64,000 nt of DNA from Polaribacter sp. NJDZ03 (GCF_019263805.1 NZ_CP079195.1:2269501-2333500), one strand, 5' to 3'. Numbered from the stretch's first letter, positions 14,956 to 24,202 are shown. Numbers and translations: made by a program. Notes: generated by a model from the letters alone, not told the origin.

Positions 14956-15537
14956 ATAACAGCAGACAACAATATAAAAAAACAATAATAGCTTAAGCTG
15001 TAGCGCTACCATTTTTATTTATCAATTAATCACATCTCCCTTAAACTAATTGATAGCACAACAATTTTTAATTTTCGACATTAAAAAATACTCGTCTTCA
15101 AATAAATTACAATCCATATTAATTTATTGACTTATGTCAAAAAGTTTGGCTTCAAATAATATTAATTTTGTTAATCGAAAAATTAAACATAATTCAAAAT
15201 GGAATTAGCAGCATTAAACACAATACAAACAACTAGTAGTAACCGTTAGACAAAGCATTAATACATCTTTGAAATGGAAATGAGGTTATCTTAATTGATG
15301 AAAATAGAGAAAACAAAGGTAATTGGATCAAGTAGTTGTGCTAGAATTCTTACTTCAAAATTATCTGCTGTAAATTTGGTAATTGATAAAACTGCATCGA
15401 AAACCTTACATCAAAAATTCACATAACTTACAATCTATAGATTAAAAAAAATAAATTACTAAAATCTTAATGTTTATCAACAGTAAAAAAAAATTAATAT
15501 AAACTTTAGATTACATGGTATAAAAACAAAAGTTATT
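14956..15537. other. 582-bp gap with possible gene remnants
   Basis: No convincing gene is present. A perfect 9-bp inverted repeat TATCAATTA/TAATTGATA (15020-15028 and 15047-15055, 18-nt loop) may be a terminator or binding site. A 42-codon frame at 15298-15426 (MKIEKTKVIGSSSCARILT...) and, in another frame, NGNEVILIDENRENKGNW suggest a decayed coding region. I could not identify a parent gene. Confidence 0.35.
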
Positions 15538-16227
15538 ATGGCAATTTATGCAATTGGAGATATACATGGTAGTATAAACGCATTAAAAACTATTTTTCAA
15601 CAGGGTTTGATAAAAGAAAATGATAAAGTTGTTTTTCTTGGAGACTATATTGATAAGGGCCCTGATAGCAAAGGCGTTATTGATTGGTTAATTGAAAAAA
15701 ACAAAACATTCGACTTCGAATTTATTCGTGGCAACCATGAGGTAATGATGACACTTGCCAAATCTTCCACCAAAATATTTAAGCATTGGCTAAACGATTA
15801 TGGAGGATCACTTACATTAAACTCCTATAATATTGATGATACCCAAAGTTGGATGCATCAAATAGATAAAAAGCTTTGGAATTTTATTGATTCTTGCTTA
15901 CCTTATTTAGAAATTGGAGAATTTATTTTTGTGCATGCAGGACTTGAAAAAAACAAGCATTTAGAGGAACAAAATGAGCATTATTTATATCATAACAAGT
16001 TTGAAAAACCAACAATTTATGACGCAAATAAAATAGTGATTTGCGGACATACTGCTCGGATAAATGGAAAAATAGCAGATTTTGGTCACACAATTTGTAT
16101 TGATACTTTTGCACATGGTGGCATGTGGTTAACTTGTTTGAATGTTGAAACAGGCCAGTTTTTAAAAGCAAATAACAAAGGAGAAATAGAAGAAGGAAAA
16201 TTAAAAAAAATGCATTTAATCTCTTAA
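15538..16227 (+). CDS. PPP-type metallophosphoesterase (lambda-phosphatase-like Ser/Thr phosphatase)
   Basis: This is a 229-aa protein, the usual size for bacterial diadenosine-tetraphosphatase/lambda-phosphatase-like proteins. The metal-binding motifs occur in order: GDIHG (7-11), GDYIDKGP (35-42), GNHE (65-68), then VHAGL and ICGHT. Together they form the dinuclear metal site of PPP phosphatases. Substrates cannot be deduced; both phosphoproteins and Ap4A are known in the family. The gene stands alone with more than 240 bp on either side. Confidence 0.88.
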   Translation: MAIYAIGDIHGSINALKTIFQQGLIKENDKVVFLGDYIDKGPDSKGVIDWLIEKNKTFDFEFIRGNHEVMMTLAKSSTKIFKHWLNDYGGSLTLNSYNIDDTQSWMHQIDKKLWNFIDSCLPYLEIGEFIFVHAGLEKNKHLEEQNEHYLYHNKFEKPTIYDANKIVICGHTARINGKIADFGHTICIDTFAHGGMWLTCLNVETGQFLKANNKGEIEEGKLKKMHLIS

Positions 16228-16467
16228 ATTGAATTTAGCTAGTTTTAGAAAACACGGTATTAAGGCACGTTTATCTTTAAAAAAACTAACAAAAATAGAC
16301 TTCTTAAAAAGCCTTCTTTTTATAAAATGAATATAATAAAACTGATCTAAAATCTGTCTTTAAATGACTAAAAATGGACTGAATTTCGTAAATTAGTAGC
16401 TGTAAAAAAACAAAAACGTTTTATTGTATGAAAGTAATCATTCAAAACAAAGTGACGAAATAATGTT

Positions 16468-17019
16468 ATGGAAAGAAAGATAGGAATTATTTACTCTTCT
16501 ATAGACGGACAGACTAAAAAAATTTGTAAAAAGCTAAGTGCTAATTTCAATAAAAATCAAATAAAAACAGCACTATTTTCAATTGAAAATTTTAATGGTA
16601 ATTTATCTGAATTTCACACACTAATAATTGGAGCTAGTATTAGATATGGAAAACACAACAAACAAGTTTATGAATTTATCTTAAAAAACAAAGAGCATCT
16701 TAAAGAAATAAAAACGGCCTTTTTCTCAGTTAATTTAGTGGCAAGAAAAGAAGATAAAAACACCCCTTCTACAAATCCCTATCTAATTAAATTTATAAAA
16801 GAAATAAATTGGACTCCAGATTTCTTAGAAGTATTTGCAGGTAAATTAGATTATAAATCATATTCAATAATAGACAGAATTATGATTAAACTAATTATGA
16901 GATTAACGGATGGTCCTACAAAATCTAAAGAACCAATAGAATTTACCAATTGGCAAAAAGTAGACGATTTTAGTTTAAAAATAAGTCAGAATTGCAAAAA
17001 CAAACACATTACATTGTAA
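16468..17019 (+). CDS. hemG: Menaquinone-dependent protoporphyrinogen IX oxidase (flavodoxin-type)
   Basis: This is a 183-aa protein with a long-chain flavodoxin fold. The FMN phosphate loop is YSSIDGQTKKI (about 9-19). The segments GASIRYGKH and FFSVNLVARKEDKNTPSTNPY are diagnostic of HemG, as is the C-terminal IMRLTDGPTKSKEPIEFTNW. HemG oxidises protoporphyrinogen IX to protoporphyrin IX in heme synthesis and passes electrons to menaquinone, the quinone used by Bacteroidota. No other heme genes are adjacent. Confidence 0.9.
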   Translation: MERKIGIIYSSIDGQTKKICKKLSANFNKNQIKTALFSIENFNGNLSEFHTLIIGASIRYGKHNKQVYEFILKNKEHLKEIKTAFFSVNLVARKEDKNTPSTNPYLIKFIKEINWTPDFLEVFAGKLDYKSYSIIDRIMIKLIMRLTDGPTKSKEPIEFTNWQKVDDFSLKISQNCKNKHITL

Positions 17020-17054
17020 GTTTAACTACAAGGTAATGTGTTAATCAATTCAAA

Positions 17055-19118
17055 TTATTTCAATAATTCTGGAGTATTAAGAATCAATTCTATTTTTTTA
17101 ATAATTACAGTAATTTGACTCATCTGCGCTTCTATATTTCTAAAATAAAGACTAATATCTCTGTTAACCCAACTTTCAGAAATAACTCTAGCACCTAAGC
17201 TAATTCTTAAAACAGCACTTTGTATATCATCTTCATACTTAACGTTTACCGCCTGCCCAATATGACACTTTTGTGCCGCAAGCCTTATAATCTCTAAAGA
17301 TTCTCCTTCAAACTTATTAGAAAGGTCGGAGTTTAAAAGCGTGTATAATTTTTTTACATTCTCTACAGATAATACTTCTTTATTTTTAAGGATGAAAAAA
17401 GGAAAAATAGTACGAATATTTCTTATTCCAAATTCTTCATTACCTACATTTGGTTTATCACCATAAACAGGTTTTAAAAAGGCTGCGTCTTTTATAGAGT
17501 CTTCTATAAAATTACAAAACATCTCAATCCCCATATTTCTGTATAAAATAGGCGTTTTATAATATCTATCCATTTCTACTATAGCAGCATTCCAACGCAT
17601 ATAAGAACCATAATTAAATCCGTCCGATAATTCTTTAGAACAAAACCAATTAACTGGCCAATCAGAATGATTAAAATATTGCGTTAATCCTTTAGGCAAC
17701 TTCTTTTTGGCATCAGTAATTTGCTGACTCACACATTCTGGAAAAATTAATGCTCCAGAATACGGAGGTCCTGTAAAATATTTACTTCCGGTAATACTAA
17801 CAATATACCCCTTGTTTAAATAATTCTGAATGTCTGCAGGATCTAATCTTAACTGTGCAGCATCTATAATTACTTGTAGTGACACCTCTTTAAGATCATC
17901 TATCTCTTGCATCATTTTTACACTAGGAGATTGATAGCCTAATTTAGAATGATCCATTACATGCAATATCGCTTGTCTTCCTAATTTATAAGTTTCAGTA
18001 ATGGCTTCTAAAACTTCTGCATCTAATTTTTCTGATGATTTTAATATTCCTTTTTCATCTCTAAACGGAATTTTAATTAAATCTACATCTCTAAAACCTT
18101 CCATTTTATCTCCCTTTTTAACGGGATAGTTCAAAGCTGTATTATTCTCGAAATGACATCCTTTTAAGGCTGCCGGAACTCCACTACCCGTTTCATCAGA
18201 AGCAACTAAAATATGCGTAATTTCTTTGTCGGTAACAATTTGACTAATAGCAGCTATTTGAAGTGATGAATCTGTGCCTGAAGGAGAAAAAATTATTTCG
18301 CAAGCATCATTTAAAGTAAAAATTTTTCTTAAATTACTTTTTAATAATTCAGAAAACTCAATGGCACTTTCTTTAAAACCGTTTTTTAAACTATTCTTAA
18401 TTAAAATACTTCTAGCTTTATCTGTTTTATCAAAAGCAAAATTAGACACACTTGTTGCTGTAGAAGAGGCAAACGTAAAAGCTTCTGGTCTTGGAAATGG
18501 CCTACAACCATATTTATTTAACAAAGCTATTTCATCTATATTTAACCTAAAATCTCCACCATCCATTAATAAATACTCTGTAGGTTTTGCTAGATTATCA
18601 ACAATTGGCTTCCAAGATTTTTCAAATATTTTATCCCCAGTATTTAATCCATGAAATGCTTCTAACTCTTCATGATTTAATAGAGATTCTGCATTTAAGC
18701 TATCATCACTTTTTATTAAGTTAATTAAAAAATAATCAACATTTTCTAACTTTTCTTTATCTTCTTTAGGTAATAATTTGTAGAATATTCTAGTTACTTC
18801 TAGCGCTGCAATATTACATAAAGAAGTGTCTTTTTTTTCGCCCTCTAAAGATTTATACCAAAGCTGCCATTCTATTCCGTATCGTAAATAAACTAAAGCT
18901 AAAACAGGGTTTCTTAAATACAACGCTCCAATGATTATTGATTTATTCGGAACAATTTTAAAAACTTTTGGTACTGTATTAGAAGTAATAATATTAATGT
19001 TATTTATTTTTGGTACCGTATTAAAACGCTTTAAAACATGAACTAGATAATTAATATTTTCTTTTTCAAATAAAGACGTTCTTTTATATTGATCTTCTAT
19101 CGGTATATTATTTGTCAT
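17055..19118 (-). CDS. Large PLP-dependent (fold-type I) enzyme-like protein with N-terminal extension
   Basis: This is a 687-aa protein. Residues ~200-600 look like a fold-type I PLP enzyme: a phosphate-binding loop SPSGTDSSLQ (278-287), the cofactor Asp in IIDAAQLRLD (Asp419) and a probable Schiff-base lysine in ITGSKYFTGPPYSGAL (Lys446). The pattern is closest to class-V aminotransferase/desulfurase-type proteins. The first ~200 residues form an extra domain I do not recognise, making the protein far longer than typical ~400-aa relatives. The reaction is unknown. It is a single gene, convergent with hemG. Confidence 0.65.
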   Translation of the reverse strand: MTNNIPIEDQYKRTSLFEKENINYLVHVLKRFNTVPKINNINIITSNTVPKVFKIVPNKSIIIGALYLRNPVLALVYLRYGIEWQLWYKSLEGEKKDTSLCNIAALEVTRIFYKLLPKEDKEKLENVDYFLINLIKSDDSLNAESLLNHEELEAFHGLNTGDKIFEKSWKPIVDNLAKPTEYLLMDGGDFRLNIDEIALLNKYGCRPFPRPEAFTFASSTATSVSNFAFDKTDKARSILIKNSLKNGFKESAIEFSELLKSNLRKIFTLNDACEIIFSPSGTDSSLQIAAISQIVTDKEITHILVASDETGSGVPAALKGCHFENNTALNYPVKKGDKMEGFRDVDLIKIPFRDEKGILKSSEKLDAEVLEAITETYKLGRQAILHVMDHSKLGYQSPSVKMMQEIDDLKEVSLQVIIDAAQLRLDPADIQNYLNKGYIVSITGSKYFTGPPYSGALIFPECVSQQITDAKKKLPKGLTQYFNHSDWPVNWFCSKELSDGFNYGSYMRWNAAIVEMDRYYKTPILYRNMGIEMFCNFIEDSIKDAAFLKPVYGDKPNVGNEEFGIRNIRTIFPFFILKNKEVLSVENVKKLYTLLNSDLSNKFEGESLEIIRLAAQKCHIGQAVNVKYEDDIQSAVLRISLGARVISESWVNRDISLYFRNIEAQMSQITVIIKKIELILNTPELLK

Positions 19119-19405
19119 AAGTGCTTTATTTTAAACGTTTATTACAACGTCGTTTTCTCTAATGAGAATGTTTTACGGATTATTTAATCTGTAAATATTT
19201 AGTATTTTTTCAGTTGCAAAACTCTGAAAAAAAAGGGTTAATTAATCAATTACTTTGTTAATTTTTTATTTATATAAACTGCAATACCACAGAACTGTTT
19301 CAGTTTTTAACTCTGTATTATTAAATCAATTACAAAAAGAGACTACACAGGTTTCTAACCAGAAATAATTAGCTTTTAAAATCAATCTTTTTACACAGTT
19401 ACATT

Positions 19406-19837
19406 TTAAAAATAAGTAGCTAATTTCTTTTCAATAAAACTTGGAATTCTTTTAGGCAAACGAGACTGAACATCTACAAAAACAACATCTAATTTAGCTT
19501 TACTTAGCAACTCCTTTTGTTCATTTGTTATTTCAAATTCAAAACAGAAACGAACCTTTGGCATTTCTTTAATAATTGTTTTTATGGTAATCAACTCGTC
19601 AAAATGAGCTGGTTTTCTGTATTTTATATCAAAAGAAATTACAGGTAACATTATTTGATTCTCCTCTAACTTAACTTCATCTAAACCTAATTTTCGCAAT
19701 AATTCATTGCGTGCTTGGTGACAATAAATTACATAATTGGCATGGTATACATAGCACATTTTATCGACTTCCCCATAACGAGGTCTTAATTGAAAAAGAT
19801 CAGTTATCATAACAATTCTGTTCTGGTTTTTCACCAT
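19406..19837 (-). CDS. Acyl-CoA thioesterase, hotdog fold (YbgC/4HBT-like)
   Basis: This is a 143-aa protein. The hotdog-fold signature is seen in RPRYGEVDKMCYVYHANYVIYCHQARNELLRKLG, where YGEVD replaces the usual YxDTD and HANY stands in for GHVNN..Y. The central strands (PVISFDIKYRKPAHFDELITIKT) fit 4HBT thioesterases. Such enzymes hydrolyse acyl-CoA or acyl-ACP; the substrate is not deducible. ATG 19810 (MITDLFQLRPRYG) is an alternative start only nine codons downstream. Confidence 0.82.
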   Translation of the reverse strand: MVKNQNRIVMITDLFQLRPRYGEVDKMCYVYHANYVIYCHQARNELLRKLGLDEVKLEENQIMLPVISFDIKYRKPAHFDELITIKTIIKEMPKVRFCFEFEITNEQKELLSKAKLDVVFVDVQSRLPKRIPSFIEKKLATYF

Positions 19838-19889
19838 TAAGTTGATGCCTCATCTTACGCTTTTTAATCTTTAAATAATATAATAATTA

Positions 19890-20279
19890 CTAATGATGAC
19901 ATGCGTGTGCATGACCTTTTTTATGTTTGTGATCATGACTTGCACAACTAACATCAGTATCAGAAATTTTTCCTTCAACAAATTCTAAAATTACGTCTGC
20001 AGATTTACCAGAACAACCGCGTACTACGTCAACACCAGCAACCACTAATTTACTCTTTGCACTATCACCAATATTACCAGCCAACATAAATGTTACACAC
20101 TCCTTTACTAAAACACTAACAATATTAGATTTACAACCACACTTACCATCCGACTCTAACAATTTTAAGTCTAAAATTTCATTTGTATTAGAAAAAGTAT
20201 AGATTTCATAATACTTACATCTTCCAAAATGGTCTGCAACCTTGTTGTCTTTTGTTATTGGGATTGCTATTTTTTTCAT
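19890..20279 (-). CDS. NifX/NifB-like dinitrogenase iron-molybdenum cofactor-binding family protein
   Basis: This is a 129-aa protein. The domain MKKIAIPITKDNKVADHFGRCKYYEIY through VVRGCSGKSADVILEFVEGKI is the DIMC fold of NifX, NafY and the NifB C-terminus, which bind iron-sulfur or FeMo cofactor precursors. The tail is rich in histidine (HDHKHKKGHAHACHH), suggesting metal binding. No nitrogenase genes are present, so a role in iron-sulfur cluster or metal handling is more likely than nitrogen fixation. It is the third gene of an operon; its ATG overlaps the stop of the DUF5320 gene. Confidence 0.88.
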   Translation of the reverse strand: MKKIAIPITKDNKVADHFGRCKYYEIYTFSNTNEILDLKLLESDGKCGCKSNIVSVLVKECVTFMLAGNIGDSAKSKLVVAGVDVVRGCSGKSADVILEFVEGKISDTDVSCASHDHKHKKGHAHACHH

Positions 20280-20455
20280 AACGAATCAGTTATTTTTACT
20301 ATTGTTCTCCTATTGTCTTTTTTACGTCTTCCTTTTCTAAAAGGCCTATTTTCTAGTGATTGATTAACATCGGATTTGTTTTTTCTACATTTCCCTAATT
20401 TCATTCCTGTTTTTGGTCCTAAACCTTGTGGACCATTGTTATCAAAATTCGGCAT
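20276..20455 (-). CDS. DUF5320-like small protein
   Basis: This is a 59-aa protein starting MPNFDNNGPQGLGPKTGMKLGKC. It matches the MP..D..GP.G.GP.TG pattern of small proteins found next to NifX-like DIMC genes (DUF5320). The body is basic (RPFRKGRRKKDNRR). Its TGA overlaps the ATG of the downstream DIMC gene, and it begins 3 bp after the DUF134 stop, so all three genes form one translationally coupled unit. Its function is unknown. Confidence 0.8.
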   Translation of the reverse strand: MPNFDNNGPQGLGPKTGMKLGKCRKNKSDVNQSLENRPFRKGRRKKDNRRTIVKITDSL

Positions 20456-20458
20456 ATT

Positions 20459-20866
20459 CTATTCATTTAGATTCACTAACTCATCTTTATCATTGTCAGG
20501 ACAATCGCCACATGTTGTCGGATTTGTAACACCGTCAATTAATTTAAAACACGTTTTACATTTGTACCAATCTTTTTCAAATTCGAAGTTTCCGCCTTTA
20601 ATAACAATCGATTTCCCCTCCACAAATCCTTTTGCAATTTTTTTTAAGGCACTGTTATAAATTCTAGTAAGCGTAGGTCTAGAAACCTCCATTTTTTCTG
20701 CCGCAGCATCCTGAGAAAGATTATCATAAATAACCAATTTTACCGCCTCATATTCTTCATACTGCATATCGACATGCTCCGTATCACAAAATCGAATTCC
20801 AAACGGTTTAAAACCCAGCATTTTTGGTGGATGATTTACTTTTCTTTTCTTATGAGGTCTAGGCAT
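20459..20866 (-). CDS. DUF134 family helix-turn-helix regulator
   Basis: This is a 135-aa protein. MPRPHKKRKV opens the DUF134 family, followed by the MLGFKPFG segment. Next comes a sigma-70-region-4-like helix-turn-helix (YEAVKLVIYDNLSQDAAAEKMEVSRPTLTRIYNSALKKIA, ~42-81). A Cys cluster (CKTCFKLIDG...CGDCP) could bind a metal or iron-sulfur cluster. It heads the DUF134-DUF5320-DIMC operon and probably controls it, since an inverted repeat sits at its own -7 box. Confidence 0.9.
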   Translation of the reverse strand: MPRPHKKRKVNHPPKMLGFKPFGIRFCDTEHVDMQYEEYEAVKLVIYDNLSQDAAAEKMEVSRPTLTRIYNSALKKIAKGFVEGKSIVIKGGNFEFEKDWYKCKTCFKLIDGVTNPTTCGDCPDNDKDELVNLNE

Positions 20867-20881
20867 CTCTTAAATTTTACT

Positions 20882-20905
20882 CAAAGTTAATGAACCTACG
20901 TTCAT
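20882..20905 (-). promoter_or_regulatory. Promoter and candidate operator of the DUF134 operon
   Basis: On the minus strand a -7 box TAACTTTG (20882-20889, exact TAnnTTTG) lies 15 bp before the DUF134 ATG. Directly upstream of it is the inverted repeat ATGAAC-GTAG-GTTCAT (20890-20905), well placed for a repressor or activator. Autoregulation by the DUF134 protein is the natural guess. Confidence 0.6.
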
Positions 20906-20994
20906 AATAAAGAAAAAATAGCATTAATTATCAAAAAAAATTAGAACTTTATTTCTTATCAAACTAACTAAACCTATTTGTGCTATTTTATAAT

Positions 20995-21002
20995 TAAATT
21001 TG
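20995..21002 (+). promoter_or_regulatory. -7 promoter box of the Sua5 gene
   Basis: TAAATTTG matches the Bacteroidota -7 consensus TAnnTTTG exactly and lies 19 bp before the ATG at 21022. Confidence 0.55.
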
Positions 21003-21021
21003 CGGTCTATAAGAATAATCA

Positions 21022-21981
21022 ATGAGCATCATTTCTAAAGACATACAAAAAGCGATACAATTATTAACCAACGAAGAGCTGGTAGCCATACCTACGGAAA
21101 CCGTTTATGGTTTAGCAGGAAATATTTTTAGCGAAAAGGCAATAAAAAGCATTTTTTCGACTAAAAAGCGTCCGTTTTTTAATCCGTTAATTGTACACAT
21201 TCCTTCTGTTGATGCTTTAGACGGAATTGTAACGCACATTCCTGAAAAAGCAAAGTTATTAGCAGCTGCTTTTTGGCCAGGATCTATGACTTTGGTCTTA
21301 AAAAAGGACAAAAAAATTCCAGATATTATTACTGCCGGTAAAGATACAGTTGCTGTTCGTGTACCAAATCATCCGGTAACTTTAGAGTTATTAAGACAAC
21401 TACCATTTCCTTTAGCAGCGCCAAGTGCCAATCCTTTTGGAAGCATAAGTCCTACAAAACCAGCACACGTAGAACGTTATTTTAAGCATGATATTCAGCA
21501 AGTTTTAGATGGCGGAGCTTGTACAAACGGTATTGAATCTACCATTATTGGTTTTATAGATGATGAACCTATTATTTACAGATTAGGTGCCTTAGCTATA
21601 GAAGATATTGAAGCGGTTGTTGGTAAGATTAGTATTAAAAACAAAGAAGAAATAAGTCCGGATGCTCCAGGCATGTTGGCAAGACATTATGCGCCTGCAA
21701 CTCGTACTTTTTTGGTTGATGATATTGCGAATGAAGTTAAAAAGCATGTAGGTAAAAAAATTGGTGCGCTACCTTTTAAAAATTCTTTAAATGATGATTC
21801 TCTAACAGAAATTATTTTATCAGAAAAAGGATCTTTGCATGAAGCTGCTTCTAAATTATATGATTCTTTACACGAATTAGACCATCTAAAATTAGATGTA
21901 ATTATTGCAGAACGATTTCCTGAGCATGGTTTAGGAAAATCTATTAACGACCGATTGCAACGTGCAACTTTTAGCCTTTAA
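21022..21981 (+). CDS. L-threonylcarbamoyladenylate synthase (Sua5 type)
   Basis: This is a 319-aa protein. The YrdC domain (1-~205) shows IPTETVYGLAGNIF, the KKRPFFNPLIVHI segment and the PSANPFGSISPTKPAHV loop. The C-terminal Sua5 domain (~215-319) includes PDAPGMLARHYAPATRTF. The enzyme makes threonylcarbamoyl-AMP from Thr, ATP and bicarbonate for the t6A37 modification of ANN-decoding tRNAs. The long, two-domain Sua5 form is present rather than the short TsaC. It is followed 17 bp later by the pseudouridine synthase gene, so two RNA-modification genes share a unit. Confidence 0.93.
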   Translation: MSIISKDIQKAIQLLTNEELVAIPTETVYGLAGNIFSEKAIKSIFSTKKRPFFNPLIVHIPSVDALDGIVTHIPEKAKLLAAAFWPGSMTLVLKKDKKIPDIITAGKDTVAVRVPNHPVTLELLRQLPFPLAAPSANPFGSISPTKPAHVERYFKHDIQQVLDGGACTNGIESTIIGFIDDEPIIYRLGALAIEDIEAVVGKISIKNKEEISPDAPGMLARHYAPATRTFLVDDIANEVKKHVGKKIGALPFKNSLNDDSLTEIILSEKGSLHEAASKLYDSLHELDHLKLDVIIAERFPEHGLGKSINDRLQRATFSL

Positions 21982-21998
21982 CTTGATATTTTTTTAAT

Positions 21999-23669
21999 TT
22001 GACTTATTTCCAAAAATTTAAAGCAGATATTTCTAGCGCTGAACTTCCAGAAAAATTTACGTTTCCGTTTTATTATCAACCTCATCAGCTAGCAACCATT
22101 GCTACAAATGAATTGCAAGAATATTTAGAAAATCAGACAGATTTTAAACACAATTTTGGACTTACAGAAGAGGAAAACGAATTGCCAATCGGTAAAATGT
22201 TTGGGGTGTTGGTGGTTAAAAACCAACAAAATGAAATTGGTTATTTAGCTGCCTTTTCAGGAAAATTAGCTGATAAAAGTTTGCCAGAAAAATTTGTTCC
22301 GCCAGTTTTTAACATGAGAACAGAAGGAAGTTTCTATATTAAAGGTGAAAAAGAAATAGACCAAATAAACGCTCAATTATCTCTTGTAAAAAAGGATAAA
22401 AGTTATTTAAAACTAAAGAAAATCTTTTTTAAATTATCGAAAGAAATTGAAGAAGACTTAACACAGGAAAGGAAAAAATTAAAACTTCAGAAAAAGGATA
22501 GAAAGTCTAGAAAAACAAACGGACAAGCAACTTTAAACGAAGTTGATTTTAATAACCTCTACAAAGTATTAGTCCAAGAAAGTTTTAATGACCAATTTTA
22601 TTACAAAGAACTAGTAGAATACTACGAAGATAAAATTGCAAAAAAAAGAACAGAATTAGCACTTTTTGAAGATAAAATTGCAGCCTTAAAAAAAGATAGA
22701 AAAGAAAAATCTAATTATTTACAACAAACTCTTTTTAGTAAATATGCTTTCTTAAATCATAAAAAAGAGAAACGAAACCTATTAAACATTTTTAATAATC
22801 CCGAAATTAAACCTCCTGCTGGTTCAGGTGAATGTTCTGCTCCTAAATTATTACAACACGTTTTTTTAAACGACTATACGCCTATTTGTATGGCCGAATT
22901 TTGGTGGGGAATTTCGCCAAACTCAGCAATTAGAAAACACAAAAACTTTTATCCTGCCTGCCAAGGTAGATGTAAACCTATTTTAACACACATGTTAGAG
23001 GGTATTGCTATGGATGAAAATTTATTGTTAGAAAATTTGGCAGAAAAACAGGTATTAGAAACCATTTATGAAGATGATGTTTTATTGGTTATAAATAAAC
23101 CAACGGAGTTTTTATCAGTTCCAGGGAAAGATATTTCTGACTCAGTATATACTCGAATTAAAGAAAAGTACCCAGATGCTACAGGGCCATTAATTGTACA
23201 TCGATTAGACATGTCTACTTCCGGAATTTTATTATTAACCAAAACAAAAGAAGCTAATAAAGTATTACAAAGTCAGTTTATAAATAGAACTATAAAAAAG
23301 CGATACGTTGCTTTATTAGATGGAAACCTAACTGAAGAAAGTGGAAAAATAAAACTTCCTTTACGTGTAGATTTAGACGACAGACCTAAACAATTAGTAG
23401 ATTTCGTTCATGGAAAAAATGCGGAAACAGATTGGAAAATCATCAAAAGAGAAAATGGAAAGACAAAAGTCTATTTTTACCCAATTACAGGACGAACACA
23501 TCAATTAAGAGTTCATGCTGCCCACATAAACGGACTAAACACTCCGATTGTTGGTGATGACTTGTATGGAAACAAAGAAAATAGGCTCCATTTACATGCA
23601 GAGTTTATAGAATTCTCACACCCAACAACCCATAAAAAAATGAGTTTTACAGTGGCTCCAGATTTTTAG
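21999..23669 (+). CDS. RluA-family pseudouridine synthase with long N-terminal extension
   Basis: This is a 556-aa protein starting with TTG at 21999, since no ATG precedes the conserved-looking N-terminus. The catalytic domain (~345-556) carries HRLDMSTSGILLLTKT with Asp404, and GRTHQLRVHAAHINGLNTPIVGDDLYG. The N-terminal ~300 residues include a coiled coil (~130-255) and a Cys/Trp-rich block (GSGECSAPKLLQHVF...PACQGRCKPI) typical of the long RluA-type proteins of Bacteroidota. It modifies uridines in rRNA or tRNA; the exact sites cannot be read from the sequence. It converges with the barrel gene at 23666 with a 4-bp overlap. Confidence 0.88.
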   Translation: MTYFQKFKADISSAELPEKFTFPFYYQPHQLATIATNELQEYLENQTDFKHNFGLTEEENELPIGKMFGVLVVKNQQNEIGYLAAFSGKLADKSLPEKFVPPVFNMRTEGSFYIKGEKEIDQINAQLSLVKKDKSYLKLKKIFFKLSKEIEEDLTQERKKLKLQKKDRKSRKTNGQATLNEVDFNNLYKVLVQESFNDQFYYKELVEYYEDKIAKKRTELALFEDKIAALKKDRKEKSNYLQQTLFSKYAFLNHKKEKRNLLNIFNNPEIKPPAGSGECSAPKLLQHVFLNDYTPICMAEFWWGISPNSAIRKHKNFYPACQGRCKPILTHMLEGIAMDENLLLENLAEKQVLETIYEDDVLLVINKPTEFLSVPGKDISDSVYTRIKEKYPDATGPLIVHRLDMSTSGILLLTKTKEANKVLQSQFINRTIKKRYVALLDGNLTEESGKIKLPLRVDLDDRPKQLVDFVHGKNAETDWKIIKRENGKTKVYFYPITGRTHQLRVHAAHINGLNTPIVGDDLYGNKENRLHLHAEFIEFSHPTTHKKMSFTVAPDF

Positions 23670-24202
23670 AAAAATGAAAAACCGATTCCTAAAGAAACAC
23701 TATTTAACCTGTTATTTTCGAAACCAATGATTCCTTTTCTATGAAAATCTAATCGAATAACAGTGTTCCATCTTTCTTCTCCTGCAACCTGTACACCTAT
23801 CCCTAAACCAAAATAATTTCCATCAGGATAATTAGAAGTGGGCGTCCACATTTTCCCATATCTCGCTTCAACAAAAAAAGCATCATCATCCTTTTCTGTA
23901 ATATTATATTTTAAACTTCCATACGTAGGAAAAGCACTTACGGCATAGTTCCAATGATAATCAAAACCTGAATTAAAAGCGATAGCCAATTTTCGCTTAA
24001 ATTCATAACCAAAACCAACTCTAAAAAATAGTGCAGAAGGTATAATTAAAGGACCATTGTCATCATCCGGACCTATTTTATAATCTTCATTAACTCCTAA
24101 AGTAAAATTAACATCCCCTGTAAAAAAAGGTCTTCCAATTTTCTCTTGTGACGAAGATTGTAATGCACATAATAGTACAATTAATACGAGTGTTTTTTTC
24201 AT
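23666..24202 (-). CDS. Small outer-membrane beta-barrel protein
   Basis: This is a 178-aa protein with signal peptide MKKTLVLIVLLCALQSSSQ and alternating hydrophobic strands (FFRVGFGYEFKRKLAIAFNSGFDYHWNYA, YFGLGIGVQVAGEERWNTVIRLDF). It ends in the aromatic C-terminal strand LGIGFSFF expected of an outer-membrane barrel. About eight strands fit the length. No specific function can be assigned. Confidence 0.8.
   Translation of the reverse strand: MKKTLVLIVLLCALQSSSQEKIGRPFFTGDVNFTLGVNEDYKIGPDDDNGPLIIPSALFFRVGFGYEFKRKLAIAFNSGFDYHWNYAVSAFPTYGSLKYNITEKDDDAFFVEARYGKMWTPTSNYPDGNYFGLGIGVQVAGEERWNTVIRLDFHRKGIIGFENNRLNSVSLGIGFSFF

Noticed and set aside
18274..18654. Plus-strand frame inside the PLP gene
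   Set aside because: It lies antisense to a conserved PLP-enzyme sequence; it is a shadow frame.
19890..20866. Nitrogen fixation locus
   Set aside because: Only a NifX/NifB-like cofactor-binding domain is present, without nifHDK or radical SAM NifB; the family is widespread outside nitrogen fixers.
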